From Rheinheimera aquimaris (GTDB lineage Bacteria; Pseudomonadota; Gammaproteobacteria; Enterobacterales; Alteromonadaceae), in the NCBI RefSeq assembly GCF_020531985.1, contig NZ_JAJAVQ010000001.1, positions 868,001-932,000 on the forward strand: DNA of 64,000 bases, written 5' to 3'. A program made the translations under genes and the position numbers. Below are positions 47,068 to 56,550 of this stretch, one piece after another (position 1 is the first letter of the stretch; every line of letters begins with the position of its first letter). The notes under the pieces are model-generated. The model saw only the letters and a list, made by a program, of their open reading frames with translations. It ran no database searches and was not told the DNA's origin.

Positions 47068-48153
47068 TTAAATCACCACCAGCTCACCATGAATAGCGCC
47101 GGCTTCTTTAAGCGCTTCTAAAATTGCCATTAAATCCCCCGGCGCCGCGCCGACAGCATTTACGGTGCGCACTAAATCATCCAATGTAACGCCCGGGTCA
47201 AATTTGAACATCCGTGATTGATCCGGCCGCACGTCAATAATGCTGTTCTCTTCGATCGCTGTCTGGCCTTCCGCTAATGGATTAGGCTGCACGACCCTTG
47301 GGTTCTCAGCGATAGTGACCGTTAAACCACCATGGGTCACTGCTGCAGGGAATAGCCGCACCTCTTTGCCAATAACGATAGTGCCTGTGCGCGAGTTAAT
47401 AATAATTTTGGCTGAATAATCTCCCGGTTCAAACGTCAGATTCTCCAGCGTCGACAAGTAAGATACCCGCTGGCTGACATCACGTGGCGCCCTAACCTGC
47501 ACAGAAGTCGCATCAAGTGAATACGCAGTTTCCGGCCCGATAAAGGCATTGATCGCTTCTGCCAGCCGTTTTGAGGTAGTAAAATCTGACTGCTTCAGGT
47601 TAAACGTAATAAAGTCATTTTGGGCAAAAGGTGTAATCACCTCGCGCTCTACCATGGCGCCGTTAGGAATACGGCCTACCGTTGGCGTATTGACCAGAAT
47701 ACGCGACCCGTCCAACCCTTCTGCGCCAAGGCCGCTGACAATTAAACTACCTTGTGCAACGGCATAGACATTGCCATCAAGGCCGGTCAGAAAGGTTTGC
47801 ATCAAAGTACCGCCTCGCAGGCTTTTGGCACTACCAACCGATGAAACGGTAATGTCCACGGTCTGGCCCGGCTTGGCAAACGCCGGTAGTTCAGCATGCA
47901 CAGCCACAGCCGCAACATTTTTAATCTGTGCTTTCATGTTGCCAGGCAAAGTAATACCAAAATTGCTTAACATGGTGCGAAAGCTCTGTTCGGTAAAAGG
48001 GCTTTGCTCACCTGTACCGGGTAATCCCACAACCAAACCATAGCCTACCAATTGGTTCGACCGCACGCCTTCAACATCAGCGACATCTTTAATTCGTGCG
48101 CCTAAAGCAGGTAATGCCAGTAAGCACAACAAGATAGCCATCACAGATTTCAT
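47068..48153 (-). CDS. flgI: Flagellar P-ring protein FlgI
   Basis: FlgI forms the periplasmic P ring that acts as a bushing for the rod. The 361-residue precursor has a clear Sec signal peptide ([19 protein letters not shown], cleavage about residue 19). Then comes the conserved [29 protein letters not shown]. Length and sequence are those of the family. It is 10 bases after flgH. Confidence 0.97.
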   Translation of the reverse strand: MKSVMAILLCLLALPALGARIKDVADVEGVRSNQLVGYGLVVGLPGTGEQSPFTEQSFRTMLSNFGITLPGNMKAQIKNVAAVAVHAELPAFAKPGQTVDITVSSVGSAKSLRGGTLMQTFLTGLDGNVYAVAQGSLIVSGLGAEGLDGSRILVNTPTVGRIPNGAMVEREVITPFAQNDFITFNLKQSDFTTSKRLAEAINAFIGPETAYSLDATSVQVRAPRDVSQRVSYLSTLENLTFEPGDYSAKIIINSRTGTIVIGKEVRLFPAAVTHGGLTVTIAENPRVVQPNPLAEGQTAIEENSIIDVRPDQSRMFKFDPGVTLDDLVRTVNAVGAAPGDLMAILEALKEAGAIHGELVVI

Positions 48154-48163
48154 TTGTGCTCTC

Positions 48164-48841
48164 CTAGAATGGCCACAGCGGACCGTTAAAGAACCGGCTC
48201 AGCCAGCCGGGTGACTGACCATTATGGTGTGCACCGGTACCACTGTACTCAATACGCGCATTGGCAATTTTGGTCGACTCTACCGTGTTATTCACATCAA
48301 CATCCTGCGAGCGGATAACGCCGGTCAGACGGATATACTCTTTACCGGTGTTAAGCGTCAGCCACTTTTCACCACGGATCACCAGATTGCCGTTGTTAAG
48401 CACCTGCAGTACATTGACCGAAATATTACCGACCAAGCTGTTACTCTGATCCGCCTTTGAATCACCTTTATAATCTGAGGTTGAATCGGCGCCAAACTGC
48501 AAAACATTGCCGGCTACTGACACATTTCTGCCGCCAAGGCCCACCATCGGCTCAAATGACGTAGAACTGTCTTTTTGCATTTCCGTTTTCGCTTTTTTAC
48601 TGGCTTGGGTGCTCTCGCGCAGTACCACGGTAATAATGTCGCCTTCATGCCGCGCCTTATTGTCTGCATACAGGCTGTTTGAATAGGTTTGCGCAAACAG
48701 TGAGCCGTTTTGCGTCAGCGGCCTTGAAGGTTGCTCCGGTACCAGTGGCGAAAAATACGGGTCGTCCTGCTGCGGCTCCTGCAAAGACGCGCAGCTGCTG
48801 AGCAATAACACGCCACAAAGAACAGACATAATGCGTAACAT
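48164..48841 (-). CDS. flgH: Flagellar L-ring lipoprotein FlgH
   Basis: FlgH forms the outer-membrane L ring. It is a lipoprotein: after a short signal the lipobox LLLSSC places the acylated cysteine at about residue 17 of the 225-residue precursor. Conserved segments include [22 protein letters not shown] and [29 protein letters not shown] prefer the ATG at 48841, preceded by GGGAGG four bases upstream, to the ATG at 48853 that overlaps the flgG stop; both are in frame. Confidence 0.95.
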   Translation of the reverse strand: MLRIMSVLCGVLLLSSCASLQEPQQDDPYFSPLVPEQPSRPLTQNGSLFAQTYSNSLYADNKARHEGDIITVVLRESTQASKKAKTEMQKDSSTSFEPMVGLGGRNVSVAGNVLQFGADSTSDYKGDSKADQSNSLVGNISVNVLQVLNNGNLVIRGEKWLTLNTGKEYIRLTGVIRSQDVDVNNTVESTKIANARIEYSGTGAHHNGQSPGWLSRFFNGPLWPF

Positions 48842-48852
48842 AAGGCCTCCCA

Positions 48853-49641
48853 TTACAGCTGCTGAATCGCCGTGCCCAGCATTTGGTCTACAGATGAAAT
48901 CACTTTTGAGTTCATCTCATATACCCGCTGACTTTCAATCAGGTTAACCAGCTCTTCGGTAACATTTACGTTCGATGTTTCAAGCGAGCCCTGCACAATA
49001 ATGCCCAGCCCTTCCAAACCAGGTATACCTTGCACCGGGTCGCCGCTGGCGCCGGTTTCACGAAACAGGTTTTGTCCAATTGGTTCTAAACCAGCCGGAT
49101 TAATAAAATTGGTCACGGTAAGCTGACCAAGTACGGCAGGTTCACCCTGCCCCGGTAACTGCACTGAAACCTGACCGTCCTGCGCTATGGTGATGCTGGT
49201 TGCATCAGGCGGCACAACAATATTGGGCTGCACCTGATAACCCGCACCTGAGGTCACGACGTTACCTTCATCATCAACAGTAAACTGGCCGTTACGTGTA
49301 TACGAAATAGTGCCGTCTGGCATCAGAATTTCAAAAAAACCATGGCCTTGTATCATCACATCCAGACTGTTGTCTGTTGTGATCATATTGCCCTGGGTAA
49401 AGTTCTTCTGTGTCGCCACCACTTTTGTACCTGCGCCCAGCATCAAGCCATTTGGCAGCTCAGTGTTCTGTGACGATGCCCCACCAGGCTGATTCACATT
49501 CTGGTACAGTAAATCTTCGAAAATGGCCCGGCTTTTCTTAAAACCAACGGTGCTGGCGTTGGCCAGGTTGTTTGAAATAACCGAGATATCGCGCTGCTTA
49601 GCATCTAATCCGGTTTTACTAATCCACAAAGCTGGATGCAT
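48853..49641 (-). CDS. flgG: Distal rod protein FlgG
   Basis: FlgG builds the distal rod. The 262-residue protein has the rod signature ISVISNNLANASTVGFKKSRAIFEDLLYQ (about 19-47) and C-terminal SNVNVTEELVNLIESQRVYEMNSKVISSVDQML. It is the usual 260 residues. It follows flgF by 36 bases and overlaps the longer flgH frame. Confidence 0.97.
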   Translation of the reverse strand: MHPALWISKTGLDAKQRDISVISNNLANASTVGFKKSRAIFEDLLYQNVNQPGGASSQNTELPNGLMLGAGTKVVATQKNFTQGNMITTDNSLDVMIQGHGFFEILMPDGTISYTRNGQFTVDDEGNVVTSGAGYQVQPNIVVPPDATSITIAQDGQVSVQLPGQGEPAVLGQLTVTNFINPAGLEPIGQNLFRETGASGDPVQGIPGLEGLGIIVQGSLETSNVNVTEELVNLIESQRVYEMNSKVISSVDQMLGTAIQQL

Positions 49642-49677
49642 GTTTGCCTCCCGGGCTATCGCCCTTTAAATAATCTG

Positions 49678-50424
49678 TTAGCCGACGATTCTCAGCAGTT
49701 GATTCTGTTGACGATCCATCTCTTCAGCGCTTTTCATCATTTTCACCTGGATTTCAAACTGACGTTGCAGGCTAATCATGTAAGTCATCTCGCCAACGGC
49801 ATTGACGTTACTGCCTTCCAATGCACCTTTGAGCAAGCTGACATCGGCGCTGGCTTCGGCTATCTGACCGTCTTTACGCCGGAATAAACCATCAGTGCCC
49901 TTATCCAACTCATTGTTCACCGGCCTTACCAGCTTAATACGCCCAACCGGCGCTATAGCATTTGCAGGTGCGCCAAGTGGCAGTGCGCTAACAGTGCCGT
50001 CCTGCGCTATCTCAACTTTAGCCAACGGTACCGGTAACTGGATAGGGCCATCGTCGCCCAATACCGGCAGCCCTGTTACGGTTTCCAGCATACCAAGGGC
50101 GCTGATCTGCAAACTGCCGCTACGTGTGTAAGCTTCATTACCATCCTGACCTTGTACCGCAAGCCAACCATCCCCCTGGATGGCAACGTCCAGCTCGCGC
50201 TCAGTCATAATAATAGCGCCGGCGTCAAAGTTTTGACCTGGGCGTTCTGTCAGCGAAAATACCCGTGTCGGTAAACCTTCGCCAAAAGCCTGCATTGACC
50301 TGGCCTGCTCAAAGTCAGCCTTAAAGCCGGTCGTACTGGCGTTAGCCAGGTTGTTTGAGCGCAGTGCCATACCGTTCATATTTTCTTTGGCACCGCTCAT
50401 GGCGATATATAACAGGTGATCCAT
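49678..50424 (-). CDS. flgF: Proximal rod protein FlgF
   Basis: FlgF is a proximal rod subunit. The 248-residue protein starts MDHLLYIAMSGAKENMNGMALRSNNLANASTTGFKADFEQ (shown here in part: GMALRSNNLANASTTGFKAD) and ends VGEMTYMISLQRQFEIQVKMMKSAEEMDRQQNQLLRI. It is the first gene after the flgE terminator and has its own sigma-54 promoter, so it heads the flgFGHIJ(KL) transcript. Confidence 0.96.
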   Translation of the reverse strand: MDHLLYIAMSGAKENMNGMALRSNNLANASTTGFKADFEQARSMQAFGEGLPTRVFSLTERPGQNFDAGAIIMTERELDVAIQGDGWLAVQGQDGNEAYTRSGSLQISALGMLETVTGLPVLGDDGPIQLPVPLAKVEIAQDGTVSALPLGAPANAIAPVGRIKLVRPVNNELDKGTDGLFRRKDGQIAEASADVSLLKGALEGSNVNAVGEMTYMISLQRQFEIQVKMMKSAEEMDRQQNQLLRIVG

Positions 50425-50468
50425 AACGCGCTCCGTCAGTCGTCGTTACTAGTCGTTGCTACTGACAA

Positions 50469-50484
50469 AGCAAATTTGATGCCA
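50469..50484 (-). promoter_or_regulatory. Sigma-54 promoter of flgF operon
   Basis: Minus strand reads TGGCATCAAATTTGCT, GG and GC at exact sigma-54 spacing and the TTGC of the -12 box intact. It lies 45 bases upstream of flgF and beyond the flgE terminator. Confidence 0.85.
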
Positions 50485-50530
50485 CATATAAAAATGCAGT
50501 AAAGCTGTTGGCTCCCGTTCTTCTATGCAT

Positions 50531-50560
50531 AAAAAAACACCACCGCAAAGGGTGGTGTTT
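50531..50560 (-). terminator. Intrinsic terminator after flgE
   Basis: A 9-bp perfect GC-rich stem (50536-50544 with 50551-50559, loop GCAAAG read on the plus strand) is followed on the minus strand by seven Ts. It ends the flgBCDE transcript. Confidence 0.92.
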
Positions 50561-50575
50561 TCAGCTACGCCATGC

Positions 50576-51877
50576 TTATCGTATCTGCAGCACTGTCTGC
50601 TGTAAGGTGCTGTTAACCTCAAGCGCACGCGAGTTGGCCTGGAAGTTACGCTGGGCGCTGATTAAATCAACCAGCTCAGTGGTCAGGTTAACGTTGGATT
50701 GCTCCAGTGATGACGCATTTACCGCGCCAAAAGTACCGGTATTGGCTTGGCCACCTATAGGTTCACCTGAAGTAATACTTTGTTTCCATGAGGTATTACC
50801 CACTTGCTTTAAGCCCTGAACGTTGGCAAAGCGCACCATCGCCACCTGTGCCAGATAGGCAGAGTCACCGTTGCTGTAACTGGCCAGTACACGGCCAAAG
50901 GCGTCAATATCAACCCCAGTCAGATAACCAACAGTGGTACCGTCTTGGCTCAGGTTATTTACATCAAACGTTGAAGCATACTGAGTGGGCTGTTTTACGC
51001 CCGATGCATCACGGAAGTTCACCACTACGTCAGCTGCAAATTGAGCACCGTTAGTAAGGTAGCCATTCGCGGGGTTATTTAGTGTTGCTGCAGGCAGTGT
51101 AATAGTTGGTACCGGTGGCGTTACAAAGTTACCGCTGGCGTCAAATACCAAATTATCGCCCGGCAAAGGTGAACCGGTAACATCATCCCAAACAACGAAT
51201 GATTCCCACTCGGCATTTGCCGGTGGCACAGTCGTCGTTTTACGGAAGTATGTTGTCACTGTGTGTGACTCACCAAGGCTGTCATACACTGTTACCGACG
51301 TCGAATGGTTGTAAGTTGCTCGGTCTGTTGCATCAAATGGTACACCATCGGTTGCTAACTCGCGTGAGTCCAGGTTCATACTCAGAAAGATATTATTGGT
51401 TGCGCGGGGAGCACCCGCTGAAGTTGGAATTGAAATAGGCTGCGTAGTACTTAAACTGACAGACTGATTTTCGCCCGTTACCGGGTCAACGGCAAAGCCC
51501 TGCAAAAAATTGCCTTTGTTATCGACGATAAAATTGTCTTTATTGAGTTTAAAGGCGCCGGCACGTGTGTAGGTCATATCCTGCGATTGTATATCAGGCG
51601 TAAGTGCAAAGAAGCCTTCGCCGGTTATCGCCAAATCCAGTGAGTTATTGGTAAATTGCAATGAGCCCTGGCTAAATTGCTGGGCTACCACTGCGGTTGT
51701 CACACCATCACCTACTTTAGTGCGGCCAGAGGCAAAAATAGAGGTTGCATAAACGTCTGCAAACTCTGCCCGTGACTCTTTAAAGCCAGTTGTATTTACG
51801 TTGGCAATGTTATTTGCCGTAGTATCCAAATCTTTCTGCGCTGCGGCCAGGCCGCTTAATGCGATATTAAAACTCAT
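50576..51877 (-). CDS. flgE: Flagellar hook protein FlgE
   Basis: FlgE polymerises to the hook. The 433-residue protein begins MSFNIALSGLAAAQKDLDTTANNIANVNTTGFKESRAEFADVY (shown in part: TANNIANVNTTGFKESRAE) and ends NVNLTTELVDLISAQRNFQANSRALEVNSTLQQTVLQIR. Between lie the hook-specific outer domains. Length is normal. It is the last gene of the flgBCDE operon, closed by a strong terminator. Confidence 0.97.
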   Translation of the reverse strand: MSFNIALSGLAAAQKDLDTTANNIANVNTTGFKESRAEFADVYATSIFASGRTKVGDGVTTAVVAQQFSQGSLQFTNNSLDLAITGEGFFALTPDIQSQDMTYTRAGAFKLNKDNFIVDNKGNFLQGFAVDPVTGENQSVSLSTTQPISIPTSAGAPRATNNIFLSMNLDSRELATDGVPFDATDRATYNHSTSVTVYDSLGESHTVTTYFRKTTTVPPANAEWESFVVWDDVTGSPLPGDNLVFDASGNFVTPPVPTITLPAATLNNPANGYLTNGAQFAADVVVNFRDASGVKQPTQYASTFDVNNLSQDGTTVGYLTGVDIDAFGRVLASYSNGDSAYLAQVAMVRFANVQGLKQVGNTSWKQSITSGEPIGGQANTGTFGAVNASSLEQSNVNLTTELVDLISAQRNFQANSRALEVNSTLQQTVLQIR

Positions 51878-51896
51878 AATTCACCTCAGCTCGCTA

Positions 51897-52625
51897 TTAA
51901 CTGTAAGATACTTCTAAAACATCACTTAATTTAACCGGCCCCAGCCCAAGCAGATTCAGGGTAACGCCGCCACCTGTGCCGTTGAGGCTCACGCTGCCAA
52001 CCGGCGAGTACACATTTGCCGGTAAGCTGGCATTGGTGCCATCGGTGTAGCTGACTTCAACTTTTACCTTATAGACACCGGCTTTTACCCGCTCAGATAA
52101 TTCACCATCGACCTCAGCCGCACTGCCGGCGCCGGATTCCATATAGGTACCATCCCAAATAAACTCGTTTTTACCTACCTTCGGGTTTTCAACGCTAAAT
52201 GTCTGAACCAGCTGACCTTTCTCGTTTTCTATCCGCACTTTCATCATCGTTGCGGCTTTATCGAGTTCAATGGTGCCGCGCGATAAGGTTTCGCCGGTAA
52301 ATACAATCTCATCTGACTGGGTTAACACGCTGCGGCCAACCAGTGATGAAGCCTGCAATGCCTGGTTAGACGTCATGCTTTCGGCAAAACCTTTAAAACT
52401 CTCATTTAGCGAACCGATACCATCCGCCATGGTGAAGTTGGTCATCTGTGCGATCATTTGATCGTTTTCTACCGGTTTGGTCGGGTCCTGATATGCAAGC
52501 TGCTGTGTTAGCAGCGCAAAAAAATCGGCCTGCGTCAGGGCACCGTTATTCTTATCTGGCACTTTATCGGTGTTATCCCAATACATACCGTCCAGAGCAG
52601 AGTTATTGTTTACGGAACTAGTCAT
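51897..52625 (-). CDS. flgD: Hook cap protein FlgD
   Basis: FlgD caps the growing hook and is lost when the hook is complete. The 242-residue protein has the N-terminal FFALLTQQLAYQDPTKPVENDQMIAQMTNFTMADGI (about 31-66) and a C-terminal FlgD Ig-like region (LIG-type strands ...NEFIWDGTYMESG...). It follows flgC by 11 bases. Confidence 0.96.
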   Translation of the reverse strand: MTSSVNNNSALDGMYWDNTDKVPDKNNGALTQADFFALLTQQLAYQDPTKPVENDQMIAQMTNFTMADGIGSLNESFKGFAESMTSNQALQASSLVGRSVLTQSDEIVFTGETLSRGTIELDKAATMMKVRIENEKGQLVQTFSVENPKVGKNEFIWDGTYMESGAGSAAEVDGELSERVKAGVYKVKVEVSYTDGTNASLPANVYSPVGSVSLNGTGGGVTLNLLGLGPVKLSDVLEVSYS

Positions 52626-52636
52626 AAGTTATGCCC

Positions 52637-53062
52637 TTAGTTAGATTGGCCTAAACGCAGGGTACGCATTACCATTTGTTTAGCGGCATCAGCAGTCTGC
52701 ACGTTAGTTTCATACGAGCGCGACGCAGAAATCATGTTCGCCATCTCTTCCATAATGTTGATATTAGGCTTGTAGATGTAGCCATTTTCATCTGCCAGCG
52801 GGTGGTTCGGTGCGTACTCTACGTTCAGCGGTGCGTCCGACTCAACAATACCCAGTACCTGTACGCCTGCAGTGTCATCGCCCTGCAGGCGCTGCGCCTC
52901 TGACAACTGAGCAGCAAAAACCGGGTGCCTGCCGCGGTAGGTCTGGTCAATACTACTGCTGACGCTATTGGCATTGGCAATATTACTGGCGGTGGTATTC
53001 ATACGCACAGACTGTGCTGTCATACCGCTGCCGGCGATATCAAAAATTTTATAAGCACTCAT
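52637..53062 (-). CDS. flgC: Proximal rod protein FlgC
   Basis: FlgC is a proximal rod subunit. The 141-residue product has FDIAGSGMTAQSVRMNTTASNIANANS (about 7-33) and the C-terminal PNINIMEEMANMISASRSYETNVQTADAAKQMVMRTLRLGQ. Normal length. It is 2 bases after flgB. Confidence 0.96.
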   Translation of the reverse strand: MSAYKIFDIAGSGMTAQSVRMNTTASNIANANSVSSSIDQTYRGRHPVFAAQLSEAQRLQGDDTAGVQVLGIVESDAPLNVEYAPNHPLADENGYIYKPNINIMEEMANMISASRSYETNVQTADAAKQMVMRTLRLGQSN

Positions 53063-53064
53063 GG

Positions 53065-53466
53065 TTACTGGCCTCCACCGGTGATGGCTTTTTTCAGGCC
53101 GCTGATGCGGGCGTTCAGAAAGGTCATGCTGGCCTGGTATTCCAGACTGTTCTGCATAAAGGCATTTCGTTCGCGATGAATATCTACGCTGTTGCCATCG
53201 CCGGTATCAGGCTGGTCCGGGTTACGGAACATTGCTTCCTGGCGCTGAGCAATAGAAATATTAAAGTGTTGCTCGTGAGTGCGGTTTATCGCACCGGATT
53301 GCCGGGCCTTGGCATTGCTTAAGGCTTGCTGAAAATCGATATCTTTGGCTTTATAGCCAGGCGTGTCTGCGTTTGCGATGTTTTCGGCCAGCACCTGTGC
53401 CCGCCGATCACGCACCAGCATGGCTTCAGGATGCAAACCAAATGCTTTTTCAAAACTGATTGCCAT
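53065..53466 (-). CDS. flgB: Proximal rod protein FlgB
   Basis: FlgB is the first rod protein next to FliE. The 133-residue protein contains AQVLAENIANADTPGYKAKDIDF (about 24-46) and the NAFMQNSLEYQASMTFLNARISGLKKAI C-terminus. It is first gene of the operon, with an AGGTGG ribosome-binding site and a sigma-54 promoter 38 bases upstream. Confidence 0.96.
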   Translation of the reverse strand: MAISFEKAFGLHPEAMLVRDRRAQVLAENIANADTPGYKAKDIDFQQALSNAKARQSGAINRTHEQHFNISIAQRQEAMFRNPDQPDTGDGNSVDIHRERNAFMQNSLEYQASMTFLNARISGLKKAITGGGQ

Positions 53467-53503
53467 TTTTTTGCCACCTGTTTATTCACGATGGCAAATG
53501 AAA

Positions 53504-53519
53504 TGCAAAACTCAGGCCA
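53504..53519 (-). promoter_or_regulatory. Sigma-54 promoter of flgBCDE
   Basis: Minus strand reads TGGCCTGAGTTTTGCA: GG and GC at sigma-54 spacing with the -12 TTGCA intact. It lies between cheR and flgB. Confidence 0.85.
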
Positions 53520-53537
53520 GAAATAAAAAACGAGTGT

Positions 53538-54371
53538 TCAGCTTTTCTTGCGGTAGATAATACCGGGGTTACAGCGGATCATTTCAAAATCGTTGTTCAG
53601 GCTGGATAACGATTCAGACGCGCCCAGGAATAAATAGCCACGTGAATTCAGCGACTGGGCAAACTGGCGGATAATTTTTGCCTTCACATCGGCGGAAAAG
53701 TAAATAAGTACGTTACGGCAAAAGATAATATCGAACTTGCCTAACAAGGTGTAGCTGTCCAGCAGGTTAAGGTGGCGAAAACTCACATTCTTACGCACCG
53801 GCTCTTTCACCCGCATCATACCTTTGCCGCTGTCTTCAAAGAACTTACTGCGCCGCTCAGGCGACAAGCCGCGCGACAGCGCCAAGCCGTCATATTCAGC
53901 CCGCTGACAATGCTCCAGCATAGTATTAGATATGTCGGTACCCAGAATGCTTACGCCAAGGCTGAACGAACCGGGACGACTTTGCTGGTATTCCAAAGCT
54001 GTCATTGCAATAGAATATGGCTCTTGTCCACTGGAGCTCGCCGCCGACCAAATTTTGACGTTGCGGCAAGTTTTTTCCATCTCGGGAAAGATTTGCTTCT
54101 TCAGTAATTCGTAGGGGTAAGTATCACGAAACCACAAGGTTTCATTTGTCGTCATCGCATCTATCACCGCCGAGCGCAGCTGCCGCTCAAACGGGCTTAG
54201 GGTTTTTGTTACCAGCTCAGACAAAGATGCAACACCGAATCTTTGCATTAGCGGTGCCAGCCGGCTTTTAACCAGATATTGCTTGTTCTCACCCAGCACG
54301 ATACCGCATTGCTGTTCCAGGAAATCCCGGAACAGTATGTACTCTTTATCCTGTAAATCTTTATTCAGCAC
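53538..54371 (-). CDS. cheR: Chemotaxis protein methyltransferase CheR
   Basis: CheR methylates chemoreceptor glutamates with S-adenosylmethionine. The 277-residue protein has an N-terminal helical domain and the SAM-binding fold: NVKIWSAASSSGQEPYSIAMTALEY (about 104-128), ILGTDISNTML and FDIIFCRNVLIYFSADVKAKI (about 214-234). Length is usual. It follows cheV by 16 bases and precedes flgB, the same order as in Vibrio. Confidence 0.96.
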   Translation of the reverse strand: MLNKDLQDKEYILFRDFLEQQCGIVLGENKQYLVKSRLAPLMQRFGVASLSELVTKTLSPFERQLRSAVIDAMTTNETLWFRDTYPYELLKKQIFPEMEKTCRNVKIWSAASSSGQEPYSIAMTALEYQQSRPGSFSLGVSILGTDISNTMLEHCQRAEYDGLALSRGLSPERRSKFFEDSGKGMMRVKEPVRKNVSFRHLNLLDSYTLLGKFDIIFCRNVLIYFSADVKAKIIRQFAQSLNSRGYLFLGASESLSSLNNDFEMIRCNPGIIYRKKS

Positions 54372-54387
54372 CGGCAGTCCTTAACTA

Positions 54388-55317
54388 TCAGTCAGCATGC
54401 AACCATTTTTGTACCGACTCCGCCAGCTCGTCAGGGTTAAATTTGGCAATAAAATCATCTGCGCCGACTTTTTGTACCATTTGCTGATTAAATACCCCAC
54501 TTAATGAAGTATGCAGGATCACGTGCAAACGTTTCAGCCTGGCATCCTGTTTAATTTCAGCGGTAAGGGTATAACCATCCATCTCCGGCATTTCGATATC
54601 TGAGATCAGTAAGCCGACTTTCTCTGTCACCGATTCAGCACACTCTTTTGCCACTTGCTGTAAGTAAGTCAGAGCTTCGCGACCATTGTTTACAAGGTGC
54701 ATCCGCACGCCCAGCCCTTCCAGAGCCCTCTTTACCTGATTACGCGCCACAGCAGAGTCGTCTGCAATAAGGATCAACCTGTCACCCAAATCAGCAGTAA
54801 TACTCTGAGTGTCGAGCGTTTTAGATATTGCGGTTGGTGATGGTGAAATCTCTTCCAGAATTTTTTCTACATCCAGAATCTCGACCAATTCTTTATCAAT
54901 TTCAGTTACTGCTGTCAGGTAACTTTGTTTGCCGGTTGTGCCCTTGGGCGGCGGCATAATAGCTTCCCAGTTGATATTGATAATGCGTTCAACCGAGTTA
55001 ACCAGGAACCCCTGCACTGAGCGGTTGTACTCGGCAATAATGATAAAACAGTCTTTGGTGTTATCAATGGCTTTACCGCCTGTCGCCAGGCTTAAATCAA
55101 TAACAGAAATTGTCTGACCACGTATATGGGCAATACCGCGCACATATTTGTTACGTTTGGGGATCGCGGTCAACGGCGGACACTGCAATACCTCACGCAC
55201 TTTAAACACATTAATGCCGTAACGCTGGCGGCCGACCAGCTTAAACAACAATAATTCCAGCCGGTTCTGCCCGACTAACTGCGTACGCTGGTTTACTGAG
55301 TCTAAAATACCGGCCAT
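54388..55317 (-). CDS. cheV: Chemotaxis coupling protein CheV
   Basis: CheV couples receptors to CheA and buffers phosphate. The 309-residue protein has an N-terminal CheW domain (about 20-165, with YGINVFKVREVLQ and GIAHIRGQTISVIDLS). A C-terminal receiver domain (about 180-305) shows ADDSAVARNQVKRALE, the phospho-acceptor aspartate in LLISDIEMPEMDGYTL, and the lysine near the end. It is first gene of a cheV-cheR pair. The 130-base gap to divergent flgA holds a 7-bp inverted repeat (55356-55382) of unknown use. Confidence 0.95.
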   Translation of the reverse strand: MAGILDSVNQRTQLVGQNRLELLLFKLVGRQRYGINVFKVREVLQCPPLTAIPKRNKYVRGIAHIRGQTISVIDLSLATGGKAIDNTKDCFIIIAEYNRSVQGFLVNSVERIININWEAIMPPPKGTTGKQSYLTAVTEIDKELVEILDVEKILEEISPSPTAISKTLDTQSITADLGDRLILIADDSAVARNQVKRALEGLGVRMHLVNNGREALTYLQQVAKECAESVTEKVGLLISDIEMPEMDGYTLTAEIKQDARLKRLHVILHTSLSGVFNQQMVQKVGADDFIAKFNPDELAESVQKWLHAD

Positions 55318-55447
55318 CTGCCGCTCCTCTGTAATACTATCAGGATCAATTCTTGCTTAACCCCTTATCAAATCAGGTTAAGGCGGTTAGCGTCAAAGTA
55401 CCGTCATATGTTATAACCCCTAGCCAGTAAAGCATAGCCGAAACCTT

Positions 55448-56152
55448 ATGAAAAAGTACGAAAATTTATTTAAACAGGCACTTAGTTCATTGCTGTTGTT
55501 GGCATTTGGCACAGCTGCGATGCAAGAATCTGTTTATACTCCAGGCGAACTTACCGCCCTGGCAGATCAATGGCTGACACAGCAGATTGCAGCTGAAGAA
55601 ACCTCCTCCACACAAATCAATGTTAATCCACTGGATAACCGTATTGGCAGCAAAAGCTGTGCACAGCCACTGGAGTTCAGCCTGTCACAACCGCTCACGC
55701 AGCGCCAAAATACTATTCAGATCCGCTGCGCTGCGCAAATCGGCTGGCAGCTATATGTGCCTGTAAGAATTGATGAGATTGTAGAGGCGATAATATTGCA
55801 GCAAAATATTGCTTCAGGCAGCCTGATAACGGCCGATATGTTAACAACAGCACAACGCGAACGGCGCTTTATCCGTGGCAGTCTGGTAGAAAATGCAGCC
55901 AGTGTTATTGGTGCCCGTACCAAAAGAGCCCTGTCGATGGGACAAATTTTAACCTTGCAGGATCTTTGCCTTGTCTGCAAAGGAGATGTTGTTACAATAT
56001 CAGTTAGTGACAATGGTCTTAGCGTTGCTGCAACCGGCGTAGCGCAGTCTGATGGTAGCCTTGGAGATACTATCAGTGTGATGAATCAGCAATCTAAACG
56101 CGCGATAAGCGCTGAAGTGATCGCTGTCAATCATGTCAGAGTAAAATTTTAA
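55448..56152 (+). CDS. flgA: P-ring assembly chaperone FlgA
   Basis: FlgA is a periplasmic chaperone for FlgI. The 234-residue precursor has a probable signal peptide (hydrophobic SSLLLLAFGTAA, about 13-24). The C-terminal SAF-type domain (about 105-230) contains IASGSLITADML, ARTKRALSMGQILTLQDL and ISVSDNGLSVAATGVAQSDGSLGDTISV. It begins the plus-strand flgA-flgM-flgN group, divergent from cheV. Confidence 0.92.
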   Translation: MKKYENLFKQALSSLLLLAFGTAAMQESVYTPGELTALADQWLTQQIAAEETSSTQINVNPLDNRIGSKSCAQPLEFSLSQPLTQRQNTIQIRCAAQIGWQLYVPVRIDEIVEAIILQQNIASGSLITADMLTTAQRERRFIRGSLVENAASVIGARTKRALSMGQILTLQDLCLVCKGDVVTISVSDNGLSVAATGVAQSDGSLGDTISVMNQQSKRAISAEVIAVNHVRVKF

Positions 56153-56161
56153 AAAATTTAC

Positions 56162-56188
56162 TAAAGTTTTGCTGTTTAACGCCGTTAA
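56162..56188 (+). promoter_or_regulatory. Sigma-28 promoter of flgMN
   Basis: TAAAGTTT, 11 bases, GCCGTTAA: exact -35, one change in the -10, correct spacing. It lies between flgA and flgM. The anti-sigma factor gene is therefore read by the factor it inhibits, a known negative feedback. Confidence 0.88.
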
Positions 56189-56229
56189 CCTGAACATAAG
56201 GAACTGTATTAAGGTGATGAGGTCCGAGC

Positions 56230-56550
56230 ATGGCTATTAATATCAATAACTTGCAAAATACAACGCAAGTAAAAAACGACAAGGTTGAACAAAATGTTCA
56301 GCGTCAGCAGGCTGCTGTGCAACAAAACGCCACGCAAAATGCTAACCAGAAACAGGATTCGGTATCAATCACGCCGCAGGCTCAGCAGTTTTCCAAACTG
56401 ACTGAAAAAGCCTCAAACAGCAGTGGTATTGATCAGGAAAAGGTCGACAAGATCAAACAAGCGATCAGTGAAGGTAAGTACAAAATTAACGTTGAACAGC
56501 TGGCACGCCGTATCGTGCAGTTTGAAAGCGAGTTATTCGGTAAAAAATGA
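56230..56550 (+). CDS. flgM: Anti-sigma-28 factor FlgM
   Basis: FlgM holds sigma-28 inactive until the hook is complete and it is exported. The 106-residue protein has the usual unstructured Gln/Asn-rich N-terminal half. The conserved C-terminal sigma-binding half is DQEKVDKIKQAISEGKYKINVEQLARRIVQFESELFGKK (about 68-106). It overlaps flgN by 4 bp and has its own sigma-28 promoter. Confidence 0.95.
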   Translation: MAININNLQNTTQVKNDKVEQNVQRQQAAVQQNATQNANQKQDSVSITPQAQQFSKLTEKASNSSGIDQEKVDKIKQAISEGKYKINVEQLARRIVQFESELFGKK